The notes under the pieces: model-generated
Databases searched by the model: none
The model's input: the letters and a program-made list of their open reading frames with translations, nothing else
What the model was told of the DNA's origin: nothing
Shown: positions 27,153-35,827 of the stretch, in pieces
Numbering within the stretch: the first letter of the stretch is position 1
Layout of the letters: every line of letters begins with the position of its first letter
NCBI RefSeq assembly: GCF_029360645.1
Contig: NZ_JARDUA010000004.1
Coordinates: 186,001-250,000 of the forward strand
DNA length: 64,000 bases
From: Pontibacter litorisediminis
Lineage (GTDB): Bacteria; Bacteroidota; Bacteroidia; Cytophagales; Hymenobacteraceae
Direction of reading: 5' to 3'
Translations under genes and position numbers: made by a program

Positions 27153-28010
27153 GTGAAACCGACATACCTGACCGAAAAAAGTATAAACGAGTTTATCGTT
27201 AGGGCCCTGGCCGAGGACGTAGGCGACGGAGACCACTCCTCGCTGGCGGCCATACCTGCCGATGCGCAGAAGCAGGCTCGCCTGCTGGTGAAAGGCGATG
27301 GAATACTGGCAGGGGTAGAACTGGCCGGCTATATCTTTAAAGCCGTGGACCCAAACCTGCAGCTGGACGTGCTGATGCACGACGGAGACCGGATGAAGTA
27401 TGGCGATGTGGCCTTTACCGTGAGAGGCAAGGCCCAAAGTATACTTACCGCCGAGCGCCTGGTGCTAAACTGCATGCAGCGCATGAGCGGGATCGCCACC
27501 TACACCAACTACATGGCCAGCCTGATAAAGGGCACAGGGGCCAAACTGCTGGATACCCGCAAAACCACGCCTAACTTCCGCATCATGGAGAAGTGGGCCG
27601 TAGTGATTGGCGGCGGCCACAACCACCGCTTCGGCCTGTACGACATGGTGATGCTGAAGGATAACCATGTGGACTATGCTGGCGGTGTGCGCGAGGCCAT
27701 CACCGCAACGCAAAAGTACCTGCAGGAGAAAGGCAAAGACCTGAGGATAGAGGTGGAGACGCGCAACCTGGAGGAAGTACGGGAGGCGCTGGACACAGGC
27801 GGCATTCACCGCATCATGCTCGACAACATGAGCACCGACACGATGCGCCAGGCGGTAGCCATGATCGGCGGGAAGTATGAGGTAGAGGCCTCGGGCGGTA
27901 TCACGGAGGAAGCCATCCGCGCCGTGGCCGAGTGCGGCGTGGACTTTATCTCGGTGGGGGCGCTAACGCACTCCAACAGGAGCATAGACCTAAGCCTGAA
28001 AGCTTTTTAG
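27153..28010 (+). CDS. nadC: Quinolinate phosphoribosyltransferase (decarboxylating)
   Basis: NadC converts quinolinate and PRPP to nicotinate mononucleotide in de novo NAD synthesis. The 285 residues contain 'ERLVLNCMQRMSGIATYT', 'LLDTRKTTPNFR', 'GGGHNHRFGLYDMVMLKDNH' and 'VEASGGITEEAI', all diagnostic. The GTG start lies only four bases after the -7 element, so a leaderless mRNA is likely. The next gene follows after 50 bases. Confidence 0.97.
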   Translation: MKPTYLTEKSINEFIVRALAEDVGDGDHSSLAAIPADAQKQARLLVKGDGILAGVELAGYIFKAVDPNLQLDVLMHDGDRMKYGDVAFTVRGKAQSILTAERLVLNCMQRMSGIATYTNYMASLIKGTGAKLLDTRKTTPNFRIMEKWAVVIGGGHNHRFGLYDMVMLKDNHVDYAGGVREAITATQKYLQEKGKDLRIEVETRNLEEVREALDTGGIHRIMLDNMSTDTMRQAVAMIGGKYEVEASGGITEEAIRAVAECGVDFISVGALTHSNRSIDLSLKAF

Positions 28011-28060
28011 GGAAGGGGCTGGAAAGAAGAGGACAGAGAAGATTTACATTTATAACATTT

Positions 28061-28651
28061 ATGCAGCAACCAAACCAAAGAGGTCGCCGGATGGCGCAGG
28101 GCGCAAACCCGCTGGCTATCCGTACTAAGAAGTACCAGTTAGACAAGAACACCTATACCCGCATGGCCTTAGGGCAGGTGTGGGGCAAGAGCTGGTGGCA
28201 GGCGCTTATTCCGCTGGTGCTGTTTCTGCTGCCCGCCGTGTTCAGTTTCTCGTGGTGGTGGGTGGCCGGCGCCATTGTCGTAACGCTGCTGTTCGTGCTG
28301 CTGCGCTCGGCACAGGTAATGAGCATCACACAGGTGGAGCAGGGCAGCCCGCTTTTCGAGAAGCTCACGTATGAGGTAGACCAGCGCCAAATCCTGCTAA
28401 AGCGTAACGAGCGTGAGGGGATGGCGCTGACCTGGGACATGATCGAGCGTGCCCAGAAGAAGGACGACGGCTTTATGCTGTGGCTGCAGCCGCCGACAAA
28501 CGCACAGATGCCAACGGGCTGGAAAGGCTGGGTGGCCCGTACCTTTCAGGTGCCGGTGTTTATCCACATGCCCTTCCGCATCTTTAACAGCCCCAACGAC
28601 CTGAAGCTGATGGAGAGCTACCTGCGCCGCAAGAACCTGCTGGCCCAGTAG
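28061..28651 (+). CDS. YcxB-like two-TM membrane protein
   Basis: Two adjacent hydrophobic helices (about residues 47-80, 'ALIPLVLFLLPAVFSFSWWWVAGAIVVTLLFVLL') are followed by a cytosolic C-terminal part with 'LTYEVDQRQILLKRNEREGMALTWDMIERAQKKDDGFML', the typical YcxB-like C-terminal pattern. Its role is unknown. ATG 28061 is chosen because the open frame upstream overlaps nadC. It is probably cotranscribed with nadC. Confidence 0.82.
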   Translation: MQQPNQRGRRMAQGANPLAIRTKKYQLDKNTYTRMALGQVWGKSWWQALIPLVLFLLPAVFSFSWWWVAGAIVVTLLFVLLRSAQVMSITQVEQGSPLFEKLTYEVDQRQILLKRNEREGMALTWDMIERAQKKDDGFMLWLQPPTNAQMPTGWKGWVARTFQVPVFIHMPFRIFNSPNDLKLMESYLRRKNLLAQ

Positions 28652-28758
28652 TACCATAACCCGGCTCGGGTTCTTTACCGTAAAGTATTCATAAGTAAGG
28701 CCTTGCGGGCGTAACGCCAGGTAAGGCCCCTAAATGGAAAGTATAAAAACGTACAAAA

Positions 28759-29064
28759 ATGAATAAGAACGTAACAGCAGTACTTGCCGCCGTATGCGGA
28801 TTGTTTATGGCTTCCTGCGGCACACCCTCCGACCTGAGACCAGGCGAGAAAGTATCTACAGACTATGTGGAGCCAGGAACACGCAAGACTTTTAACGTAT
28901 CCGATGCCGGTACCATGGAGGCTACCTCTGGCGCTGTGCAGGGCAACGAGGAGCACGAGCAGGTAATGCCAAACAGTGATTTGGGAGGAAATACCCTTCA
29001 GCCGGGTGATAGTATCAACGAAGCGGTAGAAACCAATACGGCAGCAGGCGCTACAAAAGAGTAG
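28759..29064 (+). CDS. Small hypothetical lipoprotein
   Basis: The 101 residues have a lipobox 'LFMASCGT' (Cys about residue 20). The mature chain is acidic, Thr/Ser/Gly-rich and probably unstructured, with no recognised domain. A strong terminator follows. Confidence 0.75.
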   Translation: MNKNVTAVLAAVCGLFMASCGTPSDLRPGEKVSTDYVEPGTRKTFNVSDAGTMEATSGAVQGNEEHEQVMPNSDLGGNTLQPGDSINEAVETNTAAGATKE

Positions 29065-29080
29065 TCTTGCTACAGCATGA

Positions 29081-29123
29081 GCCTGCCGCTGCTGATTAAA
29101 ACAGCAGCGGCAGGCTTTTTTTT
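29081..29123 (+). terminator. Terminator of small lipoprotein gene
   Basis: A perfect 13-bp GC-rich stem (29081-29093 with 29103-29115) is followed by eight T. Confidence 0.93.
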
Positions 29124-29183
29124 GCCCTTGTGACAGCAAGGCGCATACGCTGGCCTCGATACCGGAGGTTCAGGTATTTCGTG

Positions 29184-29191
29184 TATATTTG
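29184..29191 (+). promoter_or_regulatory. -7 element (TATATTTG) of methyltransferase gene
   Basis: TATATTTG followed by C lies 27 bases before the start codon of the next gene. Confidence 0.55.
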
Positions 29192-29218
29192 CAACATAAT
29201 TGCTTTTAGCCCGCTTGC

Positions 29219-29962
29219 ATGTCAGCACCACAGGAAACAGCAGCTTGGTTCAGCACCTGGTTCGACTCGCCTTACTACCACATCCTATACCAGCACCGCA
29301 ACATGCAGGAAGCGCAGCAGTTCATGGACCGGCTGCTTGCTTACCTGCACCCCAAGCCCAACCATAAAATACTGGACCTGGCCTGCGGCAAAGGGCGCTA
29401 CTCGCGTTACCTGAGCCAGAGAGGCTATGATGTGACAGGCATAGATCTGTCGGAAAGAAGCATAGACCACGCAAAGCAGTACGAGAACGAGCGCCTGCAT
29501 TTTGCGCGCCATGATATGCGCCAGGTGTTCCGGCCAGAGCAGTTCGACTTTATCCTGAACCTTTTTACCAGTTTCGGGTATTTTGACACGGATACGGAGA
29601 ACGTGGTGGCGCTCCGGGCTACCGCCGAGAGCCTGAAGCACGGCGGCAAGCTGGTGATCGACTTCATGAACACAGGCAAGGTGATCGATAACCTGGTGGC
29701 TGAGGAGGAGAAGCAGGTGCAGGAAATAAACTTTAAGATAACCCGCGGCGTAGAGAATGGCTTTATTGTGAAAAGGATTAGTTTCCGCGACAAAGAGCAG
29801 GATTACAGCTTTGAGGAGCGTGTGCGGGCGCTGCGGCAGGAAGACTTCCTGGAGTACTTCGGCATGACCCAGCTGCGCCTGGTGGAAACATTCGGGGATT
29901 ACAACCTGAACCCTTACAACGACGCTATAAGCGACAGAATGATTTTTGTGCTCAAAAAATAA
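29219..29962 (+). CDS. Class I SAM-dependent methyltransferase
   Basis: The SAM-binding motif I 'ILDLACGKGRYSRYL' lies near residues 51-65, with 'VTGIDLSERSI' (acidic residue after strand 2) and 'FDFILNLFTSFGYF' as the motif II region. The 247 residues match the common small-molecule methyltransferase fold. The substrate cannot be assigned. It is followed nine bases later by a ZIP transporter, so the two are probably cotranscribed. Confidence 0.92.
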   Translation: MSAPQETAAWFSTWFDSPYYHILYQHRNMQEAQQFMDRLLAYLHPKPNHKILDLACGKGRYSRYLSQRGYDVTGIDLSERSIDHAKQYENERLHFARHDMRQVFRPEQFDFILNLFTSFGYFDTDTENVVALRATAESLKHGGKLVIDFMNTGKVIDNLVAEEEKQVQEINFKITRGVENGFIVKRISFRDKEQDYSFEERVRALRQEDFLEYFGMTQLRLVETFGDYNLNPYNDAISDRMIFVLKK

Positions 29963-29971
29963 AGGTCCTGC

Positions 29972-30730
29972 ATGATCGTAGCTATACTTGCACTTTTTTT
30001 CACGGTAGTGCTTTCCGGTTTTTTGGTGAAGGTGTTCCCTCCCACCAATATCAAATGGCTAAAGATGGCGCTGGCCTTCAGCGGAGCTTACCTGTTCACG
30101 ATTACCATTATCCACCTCCTGCCCGATGTGCTGCTGAACAGCCACAGCAGCCCTTACCGCGTAGGCTATTGGGTGCTGGCTGGCTTCTTTCTGCAACTGG
30201 TGCTGGAGCTGTTCTCGCATGGTGTAGAGCATGGGCATATCCATCACCACCACGGCCGCACCGACGCTATGCCGTTCCTGCTGCTGGGTTCGCTGTTTGT
30301 GCACTCTTTCCTGGAAGGAAGTATACTGGTGGACCAGGGCCACTCGCATAGCCACGGCGGAGGGCATGCGCACGCCTCGGACAACTTTTATGCCGTGCTG
30401 CTGGGCATCGCCCTGCACCACATACCGGCTGCCTTTGCGCTGATGTCGGTGCTGATGTCGCGGTTGGAGAACTTCAGAAAGGCTTTTCTGTGGTTGCTGA
30501 TCTTTGCCGTGGGCTCGCCCTTGGGTATAGTGGTCAGCAACACGGTGCTGTCGCAGGAGGCGCCAGATGGGTTACTGTTTACTGCCCTTACCGGCTTGGT
30601 GGCGGGCAACTTCCTCCACATTTCCACTACTATCCTCTTCGAGACCAGTCCTGACCACCACTTTAACCGCAACAAGCTGGTGGCAACGCTGCTGGGGCTT
30701 GTGCTGGCCCTGCTAAGCGATTTTATATAA
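29972..30730 (+). CDS. ZIP-family divalent metal transporter
   Basis: The 252 residues have about eight membrane segments. A His-rich loop ('GVEHGHIHHHHGRTD' and 'DQGHSHSHGGGHAHA') and the conserved 'ALHHIPAAFAL' in membrane segment 4, with metal-binding His, identify a ZIP transporter that imports Zn(2+) or related ions. No metal regulator is adjacent. It is cotranscribed with the upstream methyltransferase. Confidence 0.92.
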   Translation: MIVAILALFFTVVLSGFLVKVFPPTNIKWLKMALAFSGAYLFTITIIHLLPDVLLNSHSSPYRVGYWVLAGFFLQLVLELFSHGVEHGHIHHHHGRTDAMPFLLLGSLFVHSFLEGSILVDQGHSHSHGGGHAHASDNFYAVLLGIALHHIPAAFALMSVLMSRLENFRKAFLWLLIFAVGSPLGIVVSNTVLSQEAPDGLLFTALTGLVAGNFLHISTTILFETSPDHHFNRNKLVATLLGLVLALLSDFI

Positions 30731-30956
30731 CAACCAGGATCCGGCGCAAAAAAAGAATGGCCGGGCTTCCCCGGCCAAACTCACCTTAAACACATGCAGC
30801 ATCTCTGCTGCAATAAATGACTATAGTAGTCTTCTCAGGTAAATAGACAGAGCGGAAGGGAAAAGGTTTAAGGGGCGGGATAAATGTTTTTGCTTCCCCC
30901 GCTAGATTTTTGCGGGTGTCGTGCGTAGCATAAGGGGTACGTATACTTTAGAAGCT

Positions 30957-31292
30957 ATGGGTGAGCAGACGCAAAGGCGGCGTTATACTTCTTTTAGGGA
31001 GTTTTACCCCTACTACCTTTCCGAGCACCAAAACACCACCTCCCGCATTCTTCACTTTACAGGTACAGGGCTGTTGCTGGTGGTGGCTATTTGTGCCGTT
31101 GCCTCCGGCCGGTACATCCTGCTGCTACTGGTGCCGCTAATCGGGTATGGCTTTGCGTGGGTGGGGCATTTCTTTTTTGAGCGCAACAAGCCTGCCACCT
31201 TCAGGTACCCCTTCTACAGCCTGGCTTCTGATTTCAGGCTTTTCTTTGATATTCTGCGGGGCAAAGAAGGGTTCAGGAGCGGTAACAGGTAG
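30957..31292 (+). CDS. DUF962 (Mpo1-like) membrane protein
   Basis: The 111 residues contain the family signature 'FREFYPYYLSEHQNTTSRILHFTGT' and 'GYGFAWVGHFFFERNKPATFRYPFYSLASDFRLF'. The eukaryotic homologue Mpo1 is a dioxygenase acting on 2-hydroxy fatty acids, and conserved His residues (EHQ, LHF, GHFFFE) are all present. ATG 30957 is chosen over an upstream GTG at 30921 because it starts close to the conserved domain. The bacterial substrate is unknown. Confidence 0.9.
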   Translation: MGEQTQRRRYTSFREFYPYYLSEHQNTTSRILHFTGTGLLLVVAICAVASGRYILLLLVPLIGYGFAWVGHFFFERNKPATFRYPFYSLASDFRLFFDILRGKEGFRSGNR

Positions 31293-31418
31293 AAAAGAAC
31301 TTTTAACGAGGTGCTGGTTAAGGAAGCACTATGCTGAAGTGGTACAGCTCCAACTCACGGAAAAAATAAACAGCAGCCTCTGGCATGAGGCTTTGCCTGA
31401 GAAATTCCTGAATTGGGA

Positions 31419-31799
31419 TTAGATAACGGTAGACAGAAGTGTGGCAACCAGTGCCTTCAGCGTAACCACTACCGCGTTAGCGCCTGCGGCATTGTCAGTT
31501 TCTTCTTCTTTGGAGGAGAAGGCGTCGCGGAAATAGTCTATCGGGCTTTCCAGCACGTCAGCATCTAGCACAGACTTCTCGCGGGGTTTGGTGGCAGTGG
31601 CTTTTTTGGCAGGCTGGGCTGGTGCTTTCTCTGCGGCGGCTGGCTGCACCTGCTGCGATGGCTGTACGGTGGCGGCAGATGTGCCGTTGTTACTGCCGTT
31701 GGAAGCATAAGCTTGGGTGGCAGGCATAACGAACATGCACAGTAGCAGGACAGCTACCATAGGCAAAAAATCGCGCACGTTTTCCCAAGCTTTCATCAT
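31419..31799 (-). CDS. Hypothetical secreted or anchored Ala/Pro-rich protein
   Basis: The 126 residues have an N-terminal hydrophobic segment ending 'PATQAYAS' (signal peptide or anchor), a low-complexity Ala/Pro/Gln/Lys linker, and a C-terminal hydrophobic stretch 'VVVTLKALVATLLSTVI'. Two adjacent ATG codons (31799, 31796) could be the start. No family is recognised. Confidence 0.7.
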   Translation of the reverse strand: MMKAWENVRDFLPMVAVLLLCMFVMPATQAYASNGSNNGTSAATVQPSQQVQPAAAEKAPAQPAKKATATKPREKSVLDADVLESPIDYFRDAFSSKEEETDNAAGANAVVVTLKALVATLLSTVI

Positions 31800-31929
31800 G
31801 CACAAATGTAATTTTTAAACAGATAAAAGCAAAGTAAAAGTACAACTCTTTTAGAGAAAATAACATAACACCGGGTAGAGGTATCTTGCTGGCTAGGTGT
31901 AGCTTAGCGGAGCCCGCCCGGGCATGGCT

Positions 31930-32367
31930 CTATCTTTCCTTTTTCGGCTTTATGACCTTCAGCTTAACAGGCACCACACCGCTTTCCACCATGTCCACAC
32001 GCTTGGCAGCCGCCTCTGAAAGATCCACAATACGGCCGCTTACAAAAGGTCCCCTGTCAGTGATCTTAACGCGCACAGACTTGTTGTTTTGCAGGTTGGT
32101 TACCTTTACCTGTGTGCCGAAAGGCAGTTTCTTGTGGGCGGCAGTCAGCTTGCCCCGGCGGTAGCGCTCGCCGTTGGCCATCTTGCGCCCCTGGAACTTG
32201 CGGCCATAATAGGAGGCTTTTCCTTCTTCGGTATAGCCCCTCTCCCCGAGGCCAGGGGCTGTGGTGGCACAGGAGCTTAGGCAGAGGGCAACGCCAGCGG
32301 CTGCCAGGGCTTTTTTGGCGGCTCTGGGAAAAACAATAAGGGGGAATGCGGGTAAGGATGTAAGCAT
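31930..32367 (-). CDS. rlpA: RlpA-like septal ring lytic transglycosylase/lipoprotein
   Basis: The 145 residues have a lipoprotein-type N-terminus ('[10 protein letters not shown]') and a double-psi beta-barrel domain with '[21 protein letters not shown]', '[29 protein letters not shown]' and '[14 protein letters not shown]'. The catalytic Asp in 'TDRGP' is present. RlpA proteins cleave denuded peptidoglycan glycans. ATG 32367 is chosen because the longer frame would overlap the upstream hydrolase stop. It is the second gene after the alpha/beta hydrolase (22-base gap). Confidence 0.9.
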   Translation of the reverse strand: MLTSLPAFPLIVFPRAAKKALAAAGVALCLSSCATTAPGLGERGYTEEGKASYYGRKFQGRKMANGERYRRGKLTAAHKKLPFGTQVKVTNLQNNKSVRVKITDRGPFVSGRIVDLSEAAAKRVDMVESGVVPVKLKVIKPKKER

Positions 32368-32389
32368 AATCGGTGATCTGTAAAGTAAG

Positions 32390-33088
32390 TTAACGGCTAA
32401 CCTGCCCAATGAATTGCCTGATGAGCTGGCTCAGGTCCGGCACAGAGAGCGTTTCGAGGGGGTGGCGGGTATTGGGCAGCACCTGCAGGCGGGCGTTCGG
32501 CAATAGCCGGTAAGCCCACAGCGTCTCCTCCACCGTCACCATGTTGTCGCGGTCGCCAACGGCCACCTGCACGGGCAGCTGCAGCTGAGGCAGCGACTCT
32601 GGGGTGAGGATGGGGCTGTGGCCAAGCTGGCGCATCATGGCTGCCGTGTGGCGCATAACCTGTCTCCAGTCCTGCGGAGTGTGGCGCTGTGCCAGCGTGG
32701 TGGCAAATGCAGGCACTTTCTCCTCCACCTTCTCCGGGCTCAGTAGCTTTGTCTCCTTCTCCGCCGCCTCCTCAGACCAGGCAAACTTGGTGGCCAGGGT
32801 ATAAACGCTGCGGAGGCGCTCAGGGTACTGCAGGGCCAGGCTCAGGGCAGCGTAGCCGCCCATGCTGTACCCGAAGACGTGTGTGTGCTCGAGTTGCCGC
32901 TCTTCCAAAAACTGGCCTATATCCTGTACAAACAGCTGCATGGTAAACGGCTCCTGCGGCAGCGGCCTGCCCCCGTGGCCGGTAAAATCCATCGTATGCA
33001 CGTGGTACGTGTCCTGCAGTGCCTGCTTTAGAGGCTCCAGCATAGCGGCAGCGCCCAGGGCACCGTGCAGCAGCAGTAGGTTTTCCAT
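32390..33088 (-). CDS. Alpha/beta hydrolase
   Basis: The 232 residues show the nucleophile elbow '[10 protein letters not shown]' (Ser about 94), an oxyanion region 'LLLHGALG', the acid in '[10 protein letters not shown]' and the catalytic His in '[11 protein letters not shown]'. It resembles MenH/BioH-like esterases, but no specific substrate can be inferred. There is no signal peptide. It is the first gene of a minus-strand pair with rlpA. Confidence 0.9.
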   Translation of the reverse strand: MENLLLLHGALGAAAMLEPLKQALQDTYHVHTMDFTGHGGRPLPQEPFTMQLFVQDIGQFLEERQLEHTHVFGYSMGGYAALSLALQYPERLRSVYTLATKFAWSEEAAEKETKLLSPEKVEEKVPAFATTLAQRHTPQDWRQVMRHTAAMMRQLGHSPILTPESLPQLQLPVQVAVGDRDNMVTVEETLWAYRLLPNARLQVLPNTRHPLETLSVPDLSQLIRQFIGQVSR

Positions 33089-33201
33089 AGGATAAAGCTC
33101 TGTTAAAGTTTGGGAGGTGCTTTAGCCAAAGCTACAAAAATAGCCTTAACCATACCGGCTAAAATTATAAATTGCTGCCATAAGTATAAACAGCGCAACG
33201 T

Positions 33202-33555
33202 ATGACGATTGAAGACCTGCAGGGGCTGTGCCGGCAGCTGCCTGGCGTAACCGAAAGTATTAAGTGGGAGCACGACCTGTGCTTTTGCGTAGCCGACAAA
33301 ATGTTTCTGGTAGTAGGGCTGGATAAAACGCCGACTTCTGCCTCGTTTAAGGTAGACGCGGAGGCGTTTGAGGAGATGTGTAGTCGCCCCGGCCTTAGCC
33401 CCGCTCCTTACCTGGCAAGGTATAAGTGGGTGGCGCTGGACGACCTGAACCGCCTGCAGCCGCAGGAGTGGGAGCAGCGGGTGCAGGAATCCTACAGGCT
33501 AGTGGCCGGCAAGCTGCCGAAGAAGGCCCTGAAAGAGCTCGGCATAGAAGTATAA
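33202..33555 (+). CDS. MmcQ/YjbR-family protein
   Basis: The 117 residues match the MmcQ/YjbR fold: N-terminal 'LPGVTESIKWEHDLCFCVADKMFLVV', 'ASFKVDAEAFEEM' and 'YKWVALDDLNRLQPQEWEQRVQESYRLVAGKLPKK'. Members have a CyaY-like fold and were named DNA-binding by structure, without a proven role. It is a single gene. Confidence 0.92.
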   Translation: MTIEDLQGLCRQLPGVTESIKWEHDLCFCVADKMFLVVGLDKTPTSASFKVDAEAFEEMCSRPGLSPAPYLARYKWVALDDLNRLQPQEWEQRVQESYRLVAGKLPKKALKELGIEV

Positions 33556-33580
33556 AAAAGCCGGGGCTGTGGGCCCCGGC
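33554..33580 (-). terminator. Terminator of minus-strand hypothetical gene
   Basis: The stem GCCGGGGC/GCCCCGGC (33560-33567 with 33573-33580) is followed, on the minus strand, by six T. It starts within the last bases of the plus-strand MmcQ gene. Confidence 0.85.
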
Positions 33581-33588
33581 GCTGGTTG

Positions 33589-34347
33589 CTATTGCTTTAA
33601 CTGGTAGTTGTATACTTCCATCGCCTGCGTCAGTTTGTCTTTCTGAAACAGGTTCACCACTAGCTGCACCCCCAGCACGCCGGCACCGGCATACATGAGC
33701 GGGTTTATCTTCAGGGTAGTGGAGCCGTTTACCTCCTGTGAGCTGTTGATCGACTTTACGGCGCCCACCGCCAGCAGGCCGGCCCCCACGATAGACACCC
33801 CCGTGTTAATCAGCTTATCGCGCTTGTAGCGCTGCAACAGGGCCATGCTGGAGGCATTGTCTGACAGAGCCGTCTCCAGGTTGTCGAAATTCATCACATA
33901 AAGGGGGCCGTTGTCCTTCGAGAAAAAGTAGATGCGCTTGCGGCTGGTGCGCGGCATGCCATAGCCCCCGTACCCGTAGCCATAGGGCGAGTAGCCGTAG
34001 CTGCCGTCGTAGTAGGTGCGGGTGGTGTAGAACTTATCGATGCGCGGCCCATCGGTGAGGCGCTTGGCAAAGGAGTTATAGCTGTTTCCGGACTCCACCC
34101 GCGCAAAAAAGCCATCCTCGTTCTGGAACACGTTTACCATGCTCGGGTTGATTTTCAGGGAATCGTTGAGCAGGAAGTGGTTTGACTTGAAGATAGGCGA
34201 CTTGTACTGCAGCTTGTTGGCGTAGTAAATCTGCCCGTCCTGCAGCTGAATAAAGTAGCGGCCCTGTCCGCCGCCTGCCTGGCCAAAGGCGGTGTAGCCC
34301 AGCAGGAGGCAGAGCGTCAACGTGAGTAGGTTCTTTATCTTTATCAT
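33589..34347 (-). CDS. Hypothetical secreted protein with Gly/Tyr-rich loop
   Basis: The 252 residues begin with a signal peptide ('IKNLLTLTLCLLLGYTAFGQ'). A middle region is very rich in Gly and Tyr ('YYDGSYGYSPYGYGYGGYG'). A C-terminal half with hydrophobic stretches ('GVSIVGAGLLAVGAV' and 'LMYAGAGVLGVQLVV') may be membrane-associated. No known domain is identified. It is followed by a good terminator and is preceded by another minus-strand membrane-protein gene. Confidence 0.8.
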   Translation of the reverse strand: MIKIKNLLTLTLCLLLGYTAFGQAGGGQGRYFIQLQDGQIYYANKLQYKSPIFKSNHFLLNDSLKINPSMVNVFQNEDGFFARVESGNSYNSFAKRLTDGPRIDKFYTTRTYYDGSYGYSPYGYGYGGYGMPRTSRKRIYFFSKDNGPLYVMNFDNLETALSDNASSMALLQRYKRDKLINTGVSIVGAGLLAVGAVKSINSSQEVNGSTTLKINPLMYAGAGVLGVQLVVNLFQKDKLTQAMEVYNYQLKQ

Positions 34348-34377
34348 CGTGCAAAAGTGTATAGTTCTTGTGTTTAG

Positions 34378-34683
34378 TTAAAACAGGAAAAAGAGCATCA
34401 CCAGCATTCCCAGCAGGGCCAGGTACACCCAGCGCATGAGCTGGGGGCGGTGCTTGTTCGGTACCTTGCTGCTTATTGCCATAACCGCGATAAGCAGGCA
34501 GAGCAAGTATAACAGTATAAACGTAACAGCCTTCACCCAGTTAGGCACGATGGTGTTTTCAGGCTGCACCTGGTTGCTCATGCCCATGCCCGACAGCAGC
34601 CACTGCAACCCAAAAAAGACAATCAGCTCAAAAACCACAAAGTATAACAGCCAGTTCAGCCAGGTATATTTGCTGCTGCTCAT
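34378..34683 (-). CDS. Small three-TM hypothetical membrane protein
   Basis: The 101 residues contain three hydrophobic helices ('WLLYFVVFELIVFFGLQWLL', 'AVTFILLYLLCLLIAVMAI', 'WVYLALLGMLVMLFFLF') and short basic loops. No known family is recognised. It is divergent from the small-gene group at 35.2-36.1 kb and upstream of the secreted protein on the same strand. Confidence 0.78.
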   Translation of the reverse strand: MSSSKYTWLNWLLYFVVFELIVFFGLQWLLSGMGMSNQVQPENTIVPNWVKAVTFILLYLLCLLIAVMAISSKVPNKHRPQLMRWVYLALLGMLVMLFFLF

Positions 34684-35190
34684 AGAAGTATGCGCTTAAG
34701 GTATCGTGTCGTTATCCGGTGGGCGTGTAGGTAACGTGCTGTACAGGGGTTTTCGTACAGGCTACCCAAAGCCAGCTAAACCTACGCATTTTTCCGAAGC
34801 ATCAAAAGCACTATCCGCAATTGCTTTGCTATCCAAACCCACCGTGCGTGCGCAGCTGGTAGCATACGCGCCCTCACAAGATGAAGCCTTGGAGGGGGTA
34901 AAACGGCAGGTGAATTTGCACTATGCACCGTTACGCCCCTGTGCCTTTAAGCATATAGTAGTATCTCTATAACTTTATGCTTTGGCCTGCTTTTTGCACT
35001 GTTTTGAGTTGGCACCTGGAGGGGGCAAGGCCGGGTAGAAAGGTGAATAAAGGGTTAGGCAACTCCTGTGGGCCTGTAAATGGCTGTTCTTCAGGTGTAT
35101 GAATTTAAGAAGAAATTGCTTGCACTGTAGGTGTTTTTTGAAACAAATTTTGGGTCATGTACCGTTAAAATACCAGGAGATTGTAGGGAT
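34684..35190. other. 507-base gap, no convincing gene
   Basis: An 88-codon frame at 34706-34972 exists but shows no domain, no signal and no ribosome-binding site, so it is not called. The only structured element is a sigma-54-type promoter motif at 34983-34998. Confidence 0.6.
34983..34998 (+). promoter_or_regulatory. Candidate sigma-54 (-24/-12) promoter
   Basis: TGGCCT, five bases, TTGCA matches the sigma-54 consensus TGGCAC-N5-TTGCW with correct GG-to-GC spacing and two mismatches. It would start transcription near 35010 toward the small gene at 35191, leaving a leader of about 180 bases. Confidence 0.4.
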
Positions 35191-35418
35191 ATGAAGTTAA
35201 TGCGAAATATAACGTTAGATAATTATAAGTTTTATACGGGTGAGGATACCAGGAAGATATTCAGTGTAGCTTACGAAGACCTCACCACGGTGATCTATTA
35301 CCAGGACTCAAACAATGATTTTAAATTGGTTGTGGCTAAGGAAAAGGATCCCCCCATGCTTATTGAAAAAGGCATCACGAGGGCCGAGGCCTTTCGTTTA
35401 ATGAACACCCGTCCGTAA
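35191..35418 (+). CDS. Small hypothetical protein
   Basis: The 75 residues ('MKLMRNITLDNYKFYTGED...') have an alpha+beta appearance with alternating strands and a final helix 'GITRAEAFRLMNTRP'. No family is recognised. An in-frame GTG at 35131 could extend it by 20 residues, and ATG 35191 is preferred. The terminator stem overlaps its stop codon. Confidence 0.7.
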   Translation: MKLMRNITLDNYKFYTGEDTRKIFSVAYEDLTTVIYYQDSNNDFKLVVAKEKDPPMLIEKGITRAEAFRLMNTRP

Positions 35419-35434
35419 CCCGGACGGGTTTTTT
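35407..35434 (+). terminator. Terminator overlapping the stop codon
   Basis: The stem ACCCGTCCG/CGGACGGGT (35407-35415 with 35421-35429) has the TAA stop in its loop and is followed by T6. Confidence 0.88.
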
Positions 35435-35505
35435 GTTGCCGCTCTTCCCGCTTCTCCCCTCCTCCCCGGCTGCCAGCCAAAGGCAAACCTCCGTACAACC
35501 CGCTT

Positions 35506-35685
35506 ATGAAGCTTTCAAACAACTACTACAAGCTAGCCTTCTGGGGCTGCGTGCTGAGCCTGCTGCTGCAACTGGTGCTGTTCTTTGCCGTTGACCCGTA
35601 CCTGGCGTCGGTGGTGTCGCCATTCTACCCGGTGTGGTTTATTCTTTTTGTAGTGGGCTGGCGCAAGCAGCATCCGCGCCGCTAA
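35506..35685 (+). CDS. Two-TM 59-residue membrane protein
   Basis: An ATG at 35506 opens a 59-residue frame ending at TAA 35683-35685. It contains two hydrophobic helices ('FWGCVLSLLLQLVLFFAV' and 'FYPVWFILFVVGW') and a basic C-terminus 'RKQHPRR', the pattern of a real small membrane protein with positive-inside topology. No family is known. Confidence 0.6.
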   Translation: MKLSNNYYKLAFWGCVLSLLLQLVLFFAVDPYLASVVSPFYPVWFILFVVGWRKQHPRR

Positions 35686-35827
35686 CGCTCCTTCTGTTTT
35701 GGCATTGCACTAAGCCCTGTGCCAGCTGGGAGAAACAAAGAAAATTTATTGAATAGCCTGAGAGGTAGCTAAAAAGGCACTTTTTACGGCTGTTTGTGTT
35801 TTTACAGGTACAGCCAAAGGAGAAAAC

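Noticed and set aside
30758-30777. GGCCGGGG hairpin preceded by an A run
   Set aside because: The T tail would lie only on the minus strand, where no gene ends nearby; it may be a fortuitous or weak element.
34706-34972. 88-codon plus-strand frame in a long gap
   Set aside because: No recognisable fold, signal or ribosome-binding site; composition gives no support.
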